Shown here in pieces: positions 35,031 to 45,057 of a stretch of 64,000 nt of DNA. The notes beneath the pieces are model-generated. The model made no database searches. It was not told the origin of the DNA and saw nothing but the letters and a program-made list of their open reading frames with translations. This stretch comes from Amblyomma americanum (Eukaryota; Arthropoda; Arachnida; Ixodida; Ixodidae): contig NC_135497.1 of NCBI RefSeq assembly GCF_052857255.1, forward strand, positions 350,130,799 through 350,194,798. The letters are read 5' to 3'. Every line of letters begins with the position of its first letter. The first letter of the stretch is position 1. The translations under genes and the position numbers were made by a program.

Positions 35031-35344
35031 AATTTTTGTTTTCTCTCAGAAATCTAACAGCTTTAAAATTAATGCCCATGTTTTATTTGCCTCCGGTTTG
35101 CCTAGTCCATGGATCCGATCGAATGAGACCTCATCTAACTTTAAAGTATCCTTAATGACCTTTTCGTTCACTGCCTGTTCCAGGGATTCGGAGTTTTCTT
35201 CTTCATCTTCTGGCATACCATACACGATGAGGTTAGATCTTCTGAATCGATTTTCTAAGTCATGTATTCTAATCTCCAGGGATCACAATTGTTTTTGTAG
35301 GCTAGCCAGTTGTTTAGTGCAGGCTGATACATTATTTTCAAGGC

Positions 35345-36353
35345 ATGTTCTGTAGGCTGCGATGGTCCACCTTGCCAACACGGTACCTAGGCGTGCCGTT
35401 AGATTGCTATCGGGACCGCAGTCTGCACTGGATAGAAGAAACTTCCAGAGCAAAAGAGAAATCCGATGCGTGGCAAGGAAGACAACTATCAATGCTTTCT
35501 CGTGCTTCTATTTGCAATGTTTTTCTGATTTCAAAGCTGTGGTACCTTATCAATGTATTGTGTGCATCGCGGACAGCTATTCATAAAAAAACACGTTTTT
35601 GCTGTTTTTATTTGGGCATCGACATGGGTAAATCCAGCGGAACGAATTTGTTTCGTACTGTCAAAATCGGAGGGCTTGGTCTGGCACACATGTTTTGCGT
35701 CAAGTTGTTTCGCGATTTATTTTCCTCCGTGATCAAAGTGATGTCTTTCTAAGAACGATTATGCAAGTGCGCTTGCAGAGGCTGCTGCCTGGAAGAATAG
35801 TGTAATGCGAAAACATGAAAGGTGCTGTGACTAGCTACTTGCGCGAGGTTGCTCTGTCGTGCAAGATGTTTTATGTACGCTTCTTCCTAGAGTACCTATG
35901 CAATGTCACGAAGAAAAAATTGAGCACAGACCTTGTTAATATGACGCTGCCGGTACCTTTGTACCGGTCACTTCACCGTCGAGGGCCTGGGCAAGATGTT
36001 TTAAAGTGAGTTAGTAGGATGCCCGTTAAGTCAGGAGTTAAAACATTCTTTTTCAAACTCAATATTAATACGCTCCCTGTTAAAACATGGCTGAATGATA
36101 AAGGGATCTCCGTGCCGTGGACAACAAATTGTTTGTTGTGTAAAAAACCTGAATTGATCGAGCACGTTTTCTTAGAGTGCTGGGACCCTATCTTTCTTTG
36201 GGATATCCTCCAAAGAACGATTAAAAAAGATCTTCCTTTACACCCTTATGGAATCCGATTCCTCCCAGTCGAAAATGAGGAAGTGCCCTATGATTTCATT
36301 ATGCTTCTCGGCCTCAACGGTCTGTGGAAAACGCGAATGCAGGTGCGACACGC
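35345..36353 (+). pseudogene. Tx1-like ORF2 thumb and C-terminal finger, copy B
   Basis: LRWSTLPTRYLGVPLDCYRD, AWQGRQLSMLSRASICNVFL, then, after a frameshift, SYLREVALSCKMFYVRFFLE and CLLCKKPELIEHVFLEC (finger). LLGLNGLWKTRMQVRHA is cut by the RNase H LINE and resumes after 37770. Confidence 0.8.
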
Positions 36354-37406
36354 TCACGAATGGGCGCGGCGCTGCTCGAGTATGAGCAATTGACCCAAGG
36401 CCCACCCCCCTACGGCTCCTGCGCGCCCTGGCCTGCTGCCTCGGAGGTACAGCGAGAGATCGTCGGCATCGCGGGAAAGCGGAGCACACCCCTCTGCGCT
36501 GTGCAGCAGCTGGCCAGAGCCGTCATACACGAGGAGCTCCAGGACCATCTCCTCGTGTACACCGACGGCTCAGTGGCCCGCGACAGCTGCTCCCTTGCTG
36601 CGGCGGCGACCATCCCCGCCCTGCGACTGCACAGCCAGCAACACGCAACCTTCCTGGGCTCCTCCACCACGGCGGAGTTGATGGGGATCCGGCTCGGGCT
36701 GGACCTGCTGCTCACCCTCGGCCCTCCGCCGCCCAGGAGTGCTCTGCTGTGCGACTCCCGCGCCGCCCTCAGCCGCCTGCAATCTAACGGCCGCGGTACT
36801 CCACTAGTGCGGGAAATTCGCTCGCGCATCGAGCGCCTCGCGCAGAGAGGTTGTGCCGTGCGTGCACAGTGGGTGCCCGGTCACTGCGGCATCGCCGGCA
36901 ACGAAGAAGCTGACGACCTCGCGACCGCTGCACACCAACTACCTGCCAGCGATCTGCCCCTTGCGCTGGAGGACGTGCGTGCGGCCATTCACGACCATCT
37001 CCGAAAGCAGCACCCCGACCCACGCATCGCGGGAGGTGAGCGCATCGACAGTGTCACCGGCTGTCGCGCACTTACACGGTCGCAACGTGCAATGATCCTC
37101 CGCGCGCGCATTGGCTGCGTGTGGCCCGGGGAACGACGGGTGCGGCACGGAATCGCGATGAGTGATGTGTGTGACGGATGCGGTGCAGTGGAAACACTAG
37201 AACATCTGCTCCTTCGCTGCTCCGCGTTCGCCGATGCTCGTCGCGATATGCTCGCGGCCTATAGGGCGCAGGGCATACTACCAGACTCCATCAAGACGCT
37301 ATTGTGGCCGCAGGGCAGTGCGCGCACTCGTGAGCGAACTGTGGTGAGCCTCTGTGCATTCCTCGAACACACGGGCTTGACGTCCCGTCTGTTCTCCGTC
37401 AGGTAG
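36354..37406 (+). CDS. LINE RNase H and C-terminal domain, open frame
   Basis: The open frame begins upstream in host LINE codons, so only the part from 36354 belongs to the element. LLVYTDGSVARDS (Asp), TAELMGIRLGLDLL (Glu), LLCDSRAAL (Asp) and NEEADDLATA (Asp) form a full RNase H site. CDGCGAVETLEHLLLRC is the finger. No stop or frameshift, ending SVR and TAG. A 5'-truncated copy has no promoter of its own, so function is unlikely despite the clean frame; it suggests a young insertion. Confidence 0.8.
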   Translation, partial: SRMGAALLEYEQLTQGPPPYGSCAPWPAASEVQREIVGIAGKRSTPLCAVQQLARAVIHEELQDHLLVYTDGSVARDSCSLAAAATIPALRLHSQQHATFLGSSTTAELMGIRLGLDLLLTLGPPPPRSALLCDSRAALSRLQSNGRGTPLVREIRSRIERLAQRGCAVRAQWVPGHCGIAGNEEADDLATAAHQLPASDLPLALEDVRAAIHDHLRKQHPDPRIAGGERIDSVTGCRALTRSQRAMILRARIGCVWPGERRVRHGIAMSDVCDGCGAVETLEHLLLRCSAFADARRDMLAAYRAQGILPDSIKTLLWPQGSARTRERTVVSLCAFLEHTGLTSRLFSVR

Positions 37407-37769
37407 TTACACGCAGTGACCGAACGCTCCGCGAGTTCTACCTTGAACGATTAATAACTGGACGCCCCACTCCAGTTGTAACCTACACAGTGCTGTGCGC
37501 GTGTGTGATTTAATTCCTCTAAACTGAACTAATCACGCGCACAACCTGGACACATTACTTATTGTGTAAATAGTTTGTACATATTACTTCTCCCCCTGTC
37601 CTCTATTCCTGTCCCCTCACTTCTTTCATTTCATTTCTCCATTCTGCCTGCTGTCCTTTATTTCCGCTGCCCCAGCTCAGGTGCTTCAGTATCGATGGCA
37701 GATGCCGGGGCTAGCAAAAATCTTTTCCTTCCTTTTTACTATTATTTTCAATAAAACCACTATTACCAC
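36354..37769 (+). mobile_element. 5'-truncated RNase H LINE in Tx1 copy B
   Basis: Flanked by CAGGTGCGACACGC at 36340-36353 and 37770-37783 (14-bp target duplication). It contains an RNase H and a C-terminal finger, then a 3' UTR ending CCACTATTACCACC. Its tail is the same as that of the copy at 14108-14341. GC content is clearly higher than the surrounding LINE. Confidence 0.9.
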
Positions 37770-38000
37770 CAGGTGCGACACGCAGATGTCAACATTCGCT
37801 CTGCACGTGAAAACTTCATTGAGAGGGCTGTTTATCTACACGAAGCTTTCAGGGTGCAGACTGACCCACCAGAGTGGGTTTCTGTGTTTGATGATTTGGT
37901 TATTTTGAAAAGATTTTAATTCCTTTGTACCTACTCAAGTGTAGCTGAGGTGATTTTATTAATTGTTACTTGTGTTTCTCAAGGCAATAAAGAAAAAAAA

Positions 38001-38071
38001 GGCTCATGGTGTAATGGTTAGCACTCTGGACTCTGAGTCCACCGATCCGAGTTCAAATCTCAGTGAGACCT
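38001..38071 (+). tRNA. tRNA-Gln (CTG), damaged
   Basis: 71 nt; one T is missing from the acceptor (GGCTCA for GGTCTCA), the first anticodon-stem pair is C/C and one T-stem pair is C/A. Anticodon CTG in loop CTCTGAG. It lies directly after the 3' tail of LINE copy B. Confidence 0.8.
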
Positions 38072-38075
38072 ACGC

Positions 38076-38085
38076 TTTTTTTTTT
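38076..38085 (+). terminator. Pol III T-run after tRNA-Gln
   Basis: Ten T residues 4 nt downstream of the tRNA. Confidence 0.7.
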
Positions 38086-38148
38086 CTTTTTCCCACTTAA
38101 ACTGCCTTGCACGTTTCTTGTGCACCTGCTTGCACCGCTTATCCTCTT

Positions 38149-38220
38149 TCTGGCGTGGTCTAGTGGCTACGATACCTGGCTTTCTCCCAGGAGGCCCGGG
38201 TTCGGTTCCCGGCGTCGGAA
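38149..38220 (+). tRNA. tRNA-Glu (TTC)
   Basis: 72 nt. Acceptor TCTGGCG with CGTCGGA pairs (two G-U), anticodon stem CCTGG/CCAGG, T arm perfect. Loop CTTTCTC has U instead of the usual purine at 37, so activity is doubtful. Five nt then separate it from the tRNA-Gln fragment. Confidence 0.85.
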
Positions 38221-38225
38221 GGTGC

Positions 38226-38243
38226 GGTCTCATGGCGCAATGG
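38226..38243 (+). repeat. tRNA-Gln 5' fragment, 5' target duplication of copy C
   Basis: GGTCTCATGGCGCAATGG, then the LINE 5' end. Same cut point as at 21248 and 42541. Confidence 0.85.
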
Positions 38244-38453
38244 ATTCGACTTCCGGCCACCGAGCGTGACGGACGTGCGATGACGGGCTCCGTTGAAGAA
38301 GCTACAGCGGCCATGTGTGGCCGCGTAAACCGGATTTTTGCACCTGACAGTGATTATCAGGTCGTACTGCCGAGTTTGCCTAAAGAGAGTTTTATCGAGA
38401 ACACTTTTTTTTTGCTCAGCGATATCAGGGCCCGCCCATTCAGGGTTAAAGAT

Positions 38454-38829
38454 TATATCATGAGTCAAGAATAAATCCTTACAACGCGATTTCAGAACTG
38501 TGTGATTAACCGAAAAAACACGAGACAGCCAGAAAAAAACAAAGGAACTAAAAACAAAGGTACTACAAAAAACAAAACACAAATCACGTGTTGTCAAGAA
38601 AAGCGACCTCTTTATCGACCATCAATGGTCGATGATGGTCGATAAAGAGGTCGCTTTTCTTGACAACACGTGATTTGTGTTTTGTTTTTTTTTAGTACCT
38701 GTGTTTTGTTTTTTTTTAGTACCTTTGTTTTTTAGTACCCTTGTTTTTTTCTGGCTGTCTCGTGTTTTTTCGGTTAATCACAGAGTTCTGAAATCGCGTT
38801 GTAAGGTTTTATTCTTGACTCATGATATA
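38454..38829. repeat. Long palindrome in LINE copy C
   Basis: Left arm 38454-38623 and right arm 38634-38829 are reverse complements with a few substitutions. The right arm is longer because TTTTTTTTAGTACC-type units are repeated there (38684-38740). Central loop about 10 nt. Sequence from 38830 to about 39015 has AATATAAATGT and may belong to the same insertion. Confidence 0.8.
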
Positions 38830-39017
38830 GTCTTAGACTGTTGTATTTCTGGGCATGTGCGCGAGTGACGTCAGGTCATGTGACTTTTTAAATATAAATG
38901 TCGGTTTTTTTCTGAATAAAAAATAGTTGTGAGTCAGCGCTCGTCCGTGTGGTTTCCTTCTTCTTTGTCTTCCGTCCCTTTCGCGCTGTTTTTTCCACCC
39001 AAAATGAACGCATACCA

Positions 39018-39821
39018 ACTCGCCCAACTTTCCATTCTACTACAGTTGAAGATTGCCTCGACGCGCTCGCTGCGCTTTCTCTCATGCCTGAAGTTATCGC
39101 CCTGGGGGCGTACCGCATGAAGCATGTGTGGGCCGTGACGTTTAAGGACGCCGATGCTGTGAAGAAAATCGTCACCGCGGGTGACCTGCAAGTGAAAAAC
39201 GCCCGGTGTCTTGTCATTGATCCTGCCAATCGAGATGTCGGGATGAAGCTTCACTGGCTCCTTCACAGTGTACCGGACGACGATGTGCGGCTCGCCTTCG
39301 CAGCATTCTGGAAGGTGACCGACATTTCAAGGGAGTGGTGGCGAGCACTGGGCGTCTCCGACAAGAGCTCAACAACGAGGATTGAGACCCTTAAGTTGAA
39401 TGCTGGTGTTCAGCTTGATGACCTTCCGCACCAGTTGAGCGTCATCGGCAAGTTGGCTCTTGTGGTTGTGTCTGGCAGGGCTCCGCTTTGCCTGCGCTGC
39501 AGCGGCACAGGTCATATTCGGCGTGAGTGTCGCATTCCTCGCTGCGGAACCTGCCGACGGTTCGTTCACCAGGAAGGCCAGTGTCCTCGCACTTATGCCA
39601 GTGTAACCGGCCCTGGGAATGGTGACAGGTCTTCCGAGCTATACATGGATGAGGCTGATGCAGAAGAGGCCTCGCAGGCAGAAAAACCCGCTGCGGTACT
39701 CACGAAACCCACGCTTTATGTTCAGGTAGCGGCAGAGCCTTGCCCCAGCGTCAGCACAATCCCAAGTTTGAAGAAAGATGCTGGGCAAGAAGCGAGTGCG
39801 GCAAAGGAGGTCACACTTTAA
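39018..39821 (+). pseudogene. Tx1-like ORF1, copy C
   Basis: ALSLMPEVIALGAYRMKHVW, DADAVKKIVTAGDLQVKNAR and LKLNAGVQLDDLPHQL match the other ORF1 copies. Knuckles CLRCSGTGHIRREC and CGTCRRFVHQEGQC are intact. The reading frame runs back to 38949, but those codons are foreign. It ends at TAA 39819-39821 where the deletion joins ORF2 material. Confidence 0.8.
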
Positions 39822-41251
39822 CTGGCATGTGTGCAAGTTCAACGCGGAACTTTTAGAAAACGAAAATTTTGTAAAAGTGACCACGAAGGAACATAAAAAA
39901 CTACTTTCAGCGCAGCACTAAAGTTATGCAGTTGAATTAGGGGAGAAGAAACAGCGAGTAAAGAATATGGCGATGGAAAATGCCAGTACACTTCGATATG
40001 CTGAGAAGCAAAAAAGAGAAAGAAATGCACAAAGAACTCGATTCTTTGCTTAGCATGGATATCTTTCATCCAGGAATGTACACGAGTGAAATAAAACGTG
40101 AAAGGCAGATTGAATCCCTTGACACTGATAGGTACAAGGCAGCACTGATCCGGGCGAGGTCTGAAACTCTGGGCGGGAGACACGCCAACAAAACGAGCGC
40201 TGTCCGACAAGAAAAGATACTCGAATCAAAACAAAATACGAAATACCCGCTGAGATCAAAAACGTGATTTTAGAACACTACAAAGAATTGCTTGGCCACA
40301 CACGCGAAGTGAAAGACGACTTCCTGACCGACTTTTTGCACCAAATGCCAAAACTTCATGGTGAAGTCAGAACACGTCTCGATCAACCCATTACTTTGGC
40401 TAAAATTGAACAAGCAATCGACGAACTGCCAAAAGGAAAGTCGCCAGGACCTGATGGCCTAGGCGCTGCATTCTACAAAGCATTTAAGCTCCCGGTCGCC
40501 CACATTCTGCTCAGAGTGCTAGTCGAAGCATATGAGCGTAAGCAAGTTCCTCTGTCATTTACCAGCTCGCACATTGTTTTAATTCCAAAGTTTGAGGATC
40601 CAGAAAAACTCTTGTTGGTAGGGTCTAATCACCCGATAAGCCTCACCAACGTGGATTACAAAATATTCATGAAAGTACTGGCCAAAAGGCTACAAAGAGT
40701 GATAGCAAATCTAGTTGGGCCACACCAGACGTGCCGCATTAAAGGCCACAGCATCGCAACAAACGTACACGTTGTACGGACAGTTTTTGAATGCGGTGAC
40801 GTGGCAATGATGCAACTGAACCCCGCCAATGCCTTCGACCGGGTTTCGCATGACGCCCTGTTTCTGTTACTGGAACACTCAAACGTTGGCCGCGTCTTGG
40901 AGGGCGTTAGAATGGCGTATGCGAACTGCACGACGAGAATTATTGTTCATGGGGAGCTCACTGATAGTAATCGCGTGAGATCGTCACTAAGACAAGGCTG
41001 CCCTTTGTGATTCTTATTGTTTGCAGCCTATCTCGAGCCTTTGTTTGGCGATCATAAATACCGACCGTATAAATGGTTTTAGGCTACAGTCAGCGCATGT
41101 GAAAATACTAGCGTACGCAGATGACATTGCTCTGTTTTGTTCGTACAGAGAAAGTGTTCAAGAAACTACGACTGTTGTGGAAAAATTCTGTCAACAGACA
41201 GGGTGCAAAGTGAACTGGGAAAAGAGAGCTGGGTTTTGGCACGGCGACTAG
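39822..41251 (+). pseudogene. Tx1-like ORF2 linker and reverse transcriptase, copy C
   Basis: FNWHVCKFNAELLENENF marks the post-endonuclease linker. 40264-41010 gives LPKGKSPGPDGLGAAFYKAF, TNVDYKIFMKVLAKRLQ, CRIKGHSIATN and NAFDRVSHDALFLLLE. After a frameshift at 41010: ILAYADDIALFC and NWEKRAGFWHGD. All RT Asp remain. Breaks are few, so this RT is one of the better preserved in the family. Confidence 0.8.
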
Positions 41252-42416
41252 GACGTCACACCTCAGCACTTTTCACGTTTGCAATGGTCGAACTTGCCGA
41301 CTCAGTATCTGGGCGTGCCAATCGATTCATACCGTGATCCCACCCACTGCTGGGGCAACGAAGCGGAGAGGGCGAGAGAGAAGACAAATGAATGGCAAGG
41401 CAAACCACTGTCAATGTTTTCGCGTGCTTATGTGTGTAATGTGTTCCTTGTTGCCAAGATATGGTATGTCATGAATGTGCTTTCCGCTGCTCGGGTTAGC
41501 ATCCAGAAAATAAACCACGTCTTTGCAGTTTTCATGTGGTCATCAACGTGAGAAAAATGTCGCCGAACAAATTTGTTTCTTCCAATAAAGGCTGGTGGGT
41601 TGGGGCTTGTGCATTATTTTTGCGACAGGTTGTTTCACGCTATTTTTTTCTTCGTGACCAGGGCGACGCCTTCTTGCGGACAGTCATCCAGCCACGACTG
41701 CAAAAAAGGCTCCCTCAGTTTGTGGTCTCCTCCAGTGAGAATATGGGTGGCGCAGTGACAGGTTACATGCGCGAAGTAGTCCGGTCGTACAGAATGTTGC
41801 ACGCGCGTTTTTCAATGAACTACTTGAGCAATGTGTGCAAACGGAAACTCTATAAGGATCTTGTGGATGTGATGATTCCATTGCCAGTGTACCGTTTACC
41901 GCACCGTGGAGGCCCTGGACAAGATGTCTTATAACGTGTGAAAAGGATGCCACTTAGACCCTCAGTTAAAACTTTCTTCTTTAAGTTACATTCCAACACA
42001 CTCCCAGTTAAAACTTGATTGCATGAAAACGGCATTTTAGTTCCTTTGACAAAAAACTGCCCTCTTTGCAAGAAGCCTGAAACAATAGAGAACGTCTTTC
42101 TGGACAGTTGGGACCCAATCTTTCATTGGGACGTCCTCCAGAGAACACTGAAAAAGAACTTCCTTTAGACCCATCTGGGATTCGGTTAGTACCAGTTGAA
42201 AGTGAGGGCATACCTTTGGATTTAATCATGCTCCTGGGCCTCCACAGCCTGTGGAAAACGAGGATGCAAATTCGACATGCAGATCACAATACACGTCCCG
42301 AGCGCGAAAACTTCATAGAAAGGGTGGTGCTCCTTAGAGAAGTATACAGCGCACAGCTCGATCCACCTGAGTGGATTACCTCACTGGACGAACTTGTGTG
42401 TTTGAAGAGATTTTAA
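41252..42416 (+). pseudogene. Tx1-like ORF2 thumb and C-terminal finger, copy C
   Basis: LQWSNLPTQYLGVPIDSYRD, WQGKPLSMFSRAYVCNVFLV, MREVVRSYRMLHARFSMNYL, then NCPLCKKPETIENVFLDSWD, in which the finger His is Asn and the last Cys is Ser. The end reads PPEWITSLDELVCLKRF and stops at TAA. Several frameshifts. Confidence 0.8.
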
Positions 42417-42509
42417 ACCTTTCGTGATAACCAACGTGTCGCTGTCGCATTTTAAAATTTATGTGAAAATTGTTTTGTTTCTATGTCAAATTATGCAATA
42501 AAGAAAAAG

Positions 42510-42541
42510 TTTCATGGCGTAATGGTTTCATAGTGTAATGG
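42510..42541 (+). repeat. Two tRNA-Gln 5' fragments between LINE copies C and D
   Basis: TTTCATGGCGTAATGG and TTTCATAGTGTAATGG in tandem, 16 nt each. The first is the 3' flank of copy C, the second the 5' flank of copy D. Nothing else lies between the two elements. Confidence 0.85.
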
Positions 42542-42821
42542 ATTCCACTTCCAGCCACCGAGCGTGACGGACGTGTAATGACTGGCTCCGTCAGAGCGGC
42601 TACAGCGGCGATATCTGGCCGCGGAAACAGGGATTTCACATCGAGAAACGATGATCAGGTCGTACTTCCTAGTCTGCCAACAGGGCGTTTTGTTTTGAAT
42701 ACTCTTTTTCTGATGAAGAAAACATACACTCGCCAAGGTTCAAAGAAAATAAGAATGAATTGACGTTTCGGCGCCCGTACGGGTGCCTTGATCACAAAGA
42801 AGCGAAGGACGGGCAGGTGAG

Positions 42822-45050
42822 CTATATATGGGCAGTTTTTTGAAGGGTGCGCAGGTATATCTCTGGGAGATTGCCACGGGTCCGGTTAATCGTGTTTGGC
42901 GTGGATTGAATGCACAATGATTCTATGAGAAGGCGTTTTGGTAATGATTTTTCCTTTGCAATTACACGTGCTGCGTCCCAGTCGATCGTATGGCCAGTTT
43001 CTTGATGATGTTGCGCCAAAGCGTTTGAGATAGATTTTCCTTTGGCGACGTCATTTTGGTGCTGTTTGAGCCTTGTCTTAAATTTGCCTGTTTCTCCGAT
43101 ATAGGAAGCGTCGCAATCATGACAGGGGATCTTGTAGATCACGCCTGGAAAGATATCGATGTCAAGAGGGTCCTTGACTCGCAAGAGTCGTTGCCGAAGT
43201 TTGCACGACGGGACGTGGGCCACATGAATGTTATAATCTGAAAAGATGCGAGCAAGGTTCTCACTCACACCGTGGGCATACGGAATCGGCACCCGCTTCT
43301 TTGCGCATGCGTCAGTTCGGATAGTCGGAGCAGAGGCGCGTCGTTCCTGGGATCGTAGTATTTGGGCTGGGTAACCGTTCCGTATCAGGTCTTGCCTGAC
43401 CTGTTTCACTTCTGCTGCTCTGCGCTTAGGACTTGAGCATATCCTAAATGCGCGGTTGAACAGAGACGCCGCGACTGAGCGCTTGTGCCCGATGGGATGA
43501 GATGACTGAAAGTTTAGGTACCTTCCGGTGTGAGTGGGTTTACGATAGACGGTGGTTTGCAGAGAATGCGGTGAGCGTTCCACGAGGACGTCGAGGAAAG
43601 CGATGTGGCCATCCACTTCCTCCTCTAGGGTGAACTGAATGCTTTGCTGGAACGTGTTGAGGTGCGCTAGAAACCTGTGTACGTCTGGCCGGTTGATGAC
43701 AGAGAAGCAGTCATCGACATAGCGTACAAAAAACTGCGGTGGGGGGTCGAATGAGGCAAGTGCTGCGGATTCTATTGATTCTAAGGCAAGGTTAGCACAT
43801 ACTACAGAAACTGAGGCACCCATGGCTGTTCCGAAAGTCTGTCTGTAGAAGTTCTTGTTGAAGGTGAAATAAGTATTCGAGAGGCAGAATTTTAGGAGTC
43901 GGCAGAGGTCGTCGGCTTCAATCGGGGTTCGTTCAGGCAAAGTCGTGTCTTCGTTCAGGGCTTTCTTGCAACACTCCACCGCAAAATCCACAGGCACAGA
44001 TGTGAACAGAGACTTCACATCGAAAGAAGCCATTACTTGGGTGTCGTCAATGGGCACATTCTTCAGCTTCTCGACGAAGTCGCTTGCATTCCGGACGTGC
44101 GTGGCGGTTTTTCCCGCTAGAGGGGCCAGCACCCGGTGAAGGTAGCCAGAGAGCTTGTTCAACGGGGACCGTGTAAAGTCCACAATTGGACGGAGCGGTG
44201 TGCCCTTCTTGTGCACTTTTGGTACGCCGTAGATGGCAGGAGCGGCGCCATTGTGACACAGTAGCTTGTTGTAGATATATTGACCGTCGGATGGGGGGAC
44301 GTATTTGAATACATCAGCGAGAAGCTTCTGAAGTTCAGCTTCTATCTTTCTGGTCGGGTCCCGGTTTATCTTTGTATAGGTATTTTTGTCTTCCAAAAGT
44401 GCCGACATCTTTTTTATATATTCAGTCCGATCTAGCACCACGGTGGCGTTCCCCTTGTCGGCCGGAAGGATCACGACTGCCTCATTCTTTTGTAATCTTT
44501 TGAGGGCTTCCTTTTCAGGGCGTGGGAGTGCGCTGTCTTTTTCTTTTCGTAACTTTGAAAGTGCTCCGATGGCACGAGAACGTGCTTGGTAGCGTAGGCT
44601 GGCGTCAATCTTTCGCACTGCTAGCTCAACGGCACATGTCATGCTTTTCGCATCAGGGACGGGTCCAGTGTTGAAGTTGAGTCCCTTGTTAAGAAGCGAG
44701 AGTTCAGCATGGTCTAGCTTGTACGAAGACAGGTTGTGTACGCAAGAGGTTGCTGTCTCTTCTGTCTGCCGCCCTAGGAGCAACCGGAACTTCGTTTCTT
44801 GATTCTGCTGTCTTTGTTCCTGAGTGTTCGCTGCCACACTGTTCGCGTAGAGCAGGACATCAAAGGCGTCCATAGCTAGGGTACGTTCTAGTGCCTGTTG
44901 AGCGAAGAAGATGTCGTTCTCCAGACGCCTAATCGTTGATCTTGTCTCCAGAATTCTCGCTTGTAGTAGAAGTTTTTCGGCTCGAGCGATAACATTTTCC
45001 CCAAACGGGGTACATACCAGAATTGGTAGACGCATGGACTTCGGGACCAA
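42822..45050 (-). CDS. Penelope-like protein: RT + GIY-YIG endonuclease, intact frame
   Basis: 742 codons without a stop. Residues ~1-200 are the N-terminal domain, with PADKGNATVVLDRTEY near 205. RT core: GVPKVHKKGTPLRPIVD, ASFDVKSLFTSVPV (first Asp), TFGTAMGASVSVVCANL and FVRYVDDCFSV (YVDD near 445). The last ~105 residues carry a GIY-YIG nuclease, VIYKIPCHDCDASYIGETGK, with the CxxC insertion known from Penelope elements. RT copies the element RNA and the nuclease nicks the target. The true start may lie upstream, since the frame ends at the junction with the opposite copy. It is the best candidate for an active TE protein in this window. Confidence 0.9.
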   Translation of the reverse strand: MVPKSMRLPILVCTPFGENVIARAEKLLLQARILETRSTIRRLENDIFFAQQALERTLAMDAFDVLLYANSVAANTQEQRQQNQETKFRLLLGRQTEETATSCVHNLSSYKLDHAELSLLNKGLNFNTGPVPDAKSMTCAVELAVRKIDASLRYQARSRAIGALSKLRKEKDSALPRPEKEALKRLQKNEAVVILPADKGNATVVLDRTEYIKKMSALLEDKNTYTKINRDPTRKIEAELQKLLADVFKYVPPSDGQYIYNKLLCHNGAAPAIYGVPKVHKKGTPLRPIVDFTRSPLNKLSGYLHRVLAPLAGKTATHVRNASDFVEKLKNVPIDDTQVMASFDVKSLFTSVPVDFAVECCKKALNEDTTLPERTPIEADDLCRLLKFCLSNTYFTFNKNFYRQTFGTAMGASVSVVCANLALESIESAALASFDPPPQFFVRYVDDCFSVINRPDVHRFLAHLNTFQQSIQFTLEEEVDGHIAFLDVLVERSPHSLQTTVYRKPTHTGRYLNFQSSHPIGHKRSVAASLFNRAFRICSSPKRRAAEVKQVRQDLIRNGYPAQILRSQERRASAPTIRTDACAKKRVPIPYAHGVSENLARIFSDYNIHVAHVPSCKLRQRLLRVKDPLDIDIFPGVIYKIPCHDCDASYIGETGKFKTRLKQHQNDVAKGKSISNALAQHHQETGHTIDWDAARVIAKEKSLPKRLLIESLCIQSTPNTINRTRGNLPEIYLRTLQKTAHI

Positions 45051-45057
45051 CCCATTT

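Larger units (their letters stand above)
31697..35345 (-). mobile_element. CR1-type LINE inserted in Tx1 copy B
   Basis: Minus orientation: endonuclease at the right, RT in the middle, a 3' UTR and an A-tail (read as TTTTTTTT at 31688-31697) at the left. Outside it both sides continue Tx1 ORF2 (..NREN..CDQTG / RLRWSTLPTRYLGVP). A short ATTATT-like repeat at both edges could be the target duplication. No RNase H. Confidence 0.75.
21249..38000 (+). mobile_element. Tx1-like LINE copy B with three nested insertions
   Basis: 5' end joined to a tRNA-Gln fragment (21231-21248), 3' end AATAAAGAAAAAAAA joined to tRNA-Gln at 38001. LINE pieces are 21249-22665 (5' UTR, ORF1), 29424-31696 (endonuclease, RT), 35346-36353 (end of RT, C-terminal finger) and 37770-38000 (C-terminus, 3' UTR). 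Between them lie a Tc1 element, a CR1 LINE and a truncated RNase H LINE. Without them the element would be roughly 5 kb. Confidence 0.85.
38244..42509 (+). mobile_element. Tx1-like LINE copy C, lacking the endonuclease
   Basis: 5' end ATTCGACTTCCGGCCACCG follows the tRNA-Gln fragment; 3' end is AATAAAGAAAAAG followed by TTTCATGGCGTAATGG. It contains a palindrome insertion, ORF1, and ORF2 from after the endonuclease to the C-terminus. An internal deletion near 39821 joins ORF1 to ORF2. Confidence 0.85.

Noticed and set aside
36324..36353. The start of the open frame as the start of the RNase H protein
   Set aside because: These codons are Tx1 LINE sequence and include the target duplication; the inserted element begins at 36354.
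44911..45057. N-terminus of the plus-strand Penelope frame
   Set aside because: This stretch is the reverse strand of the partner copy; homology to the protein begins at FDPPPQ.
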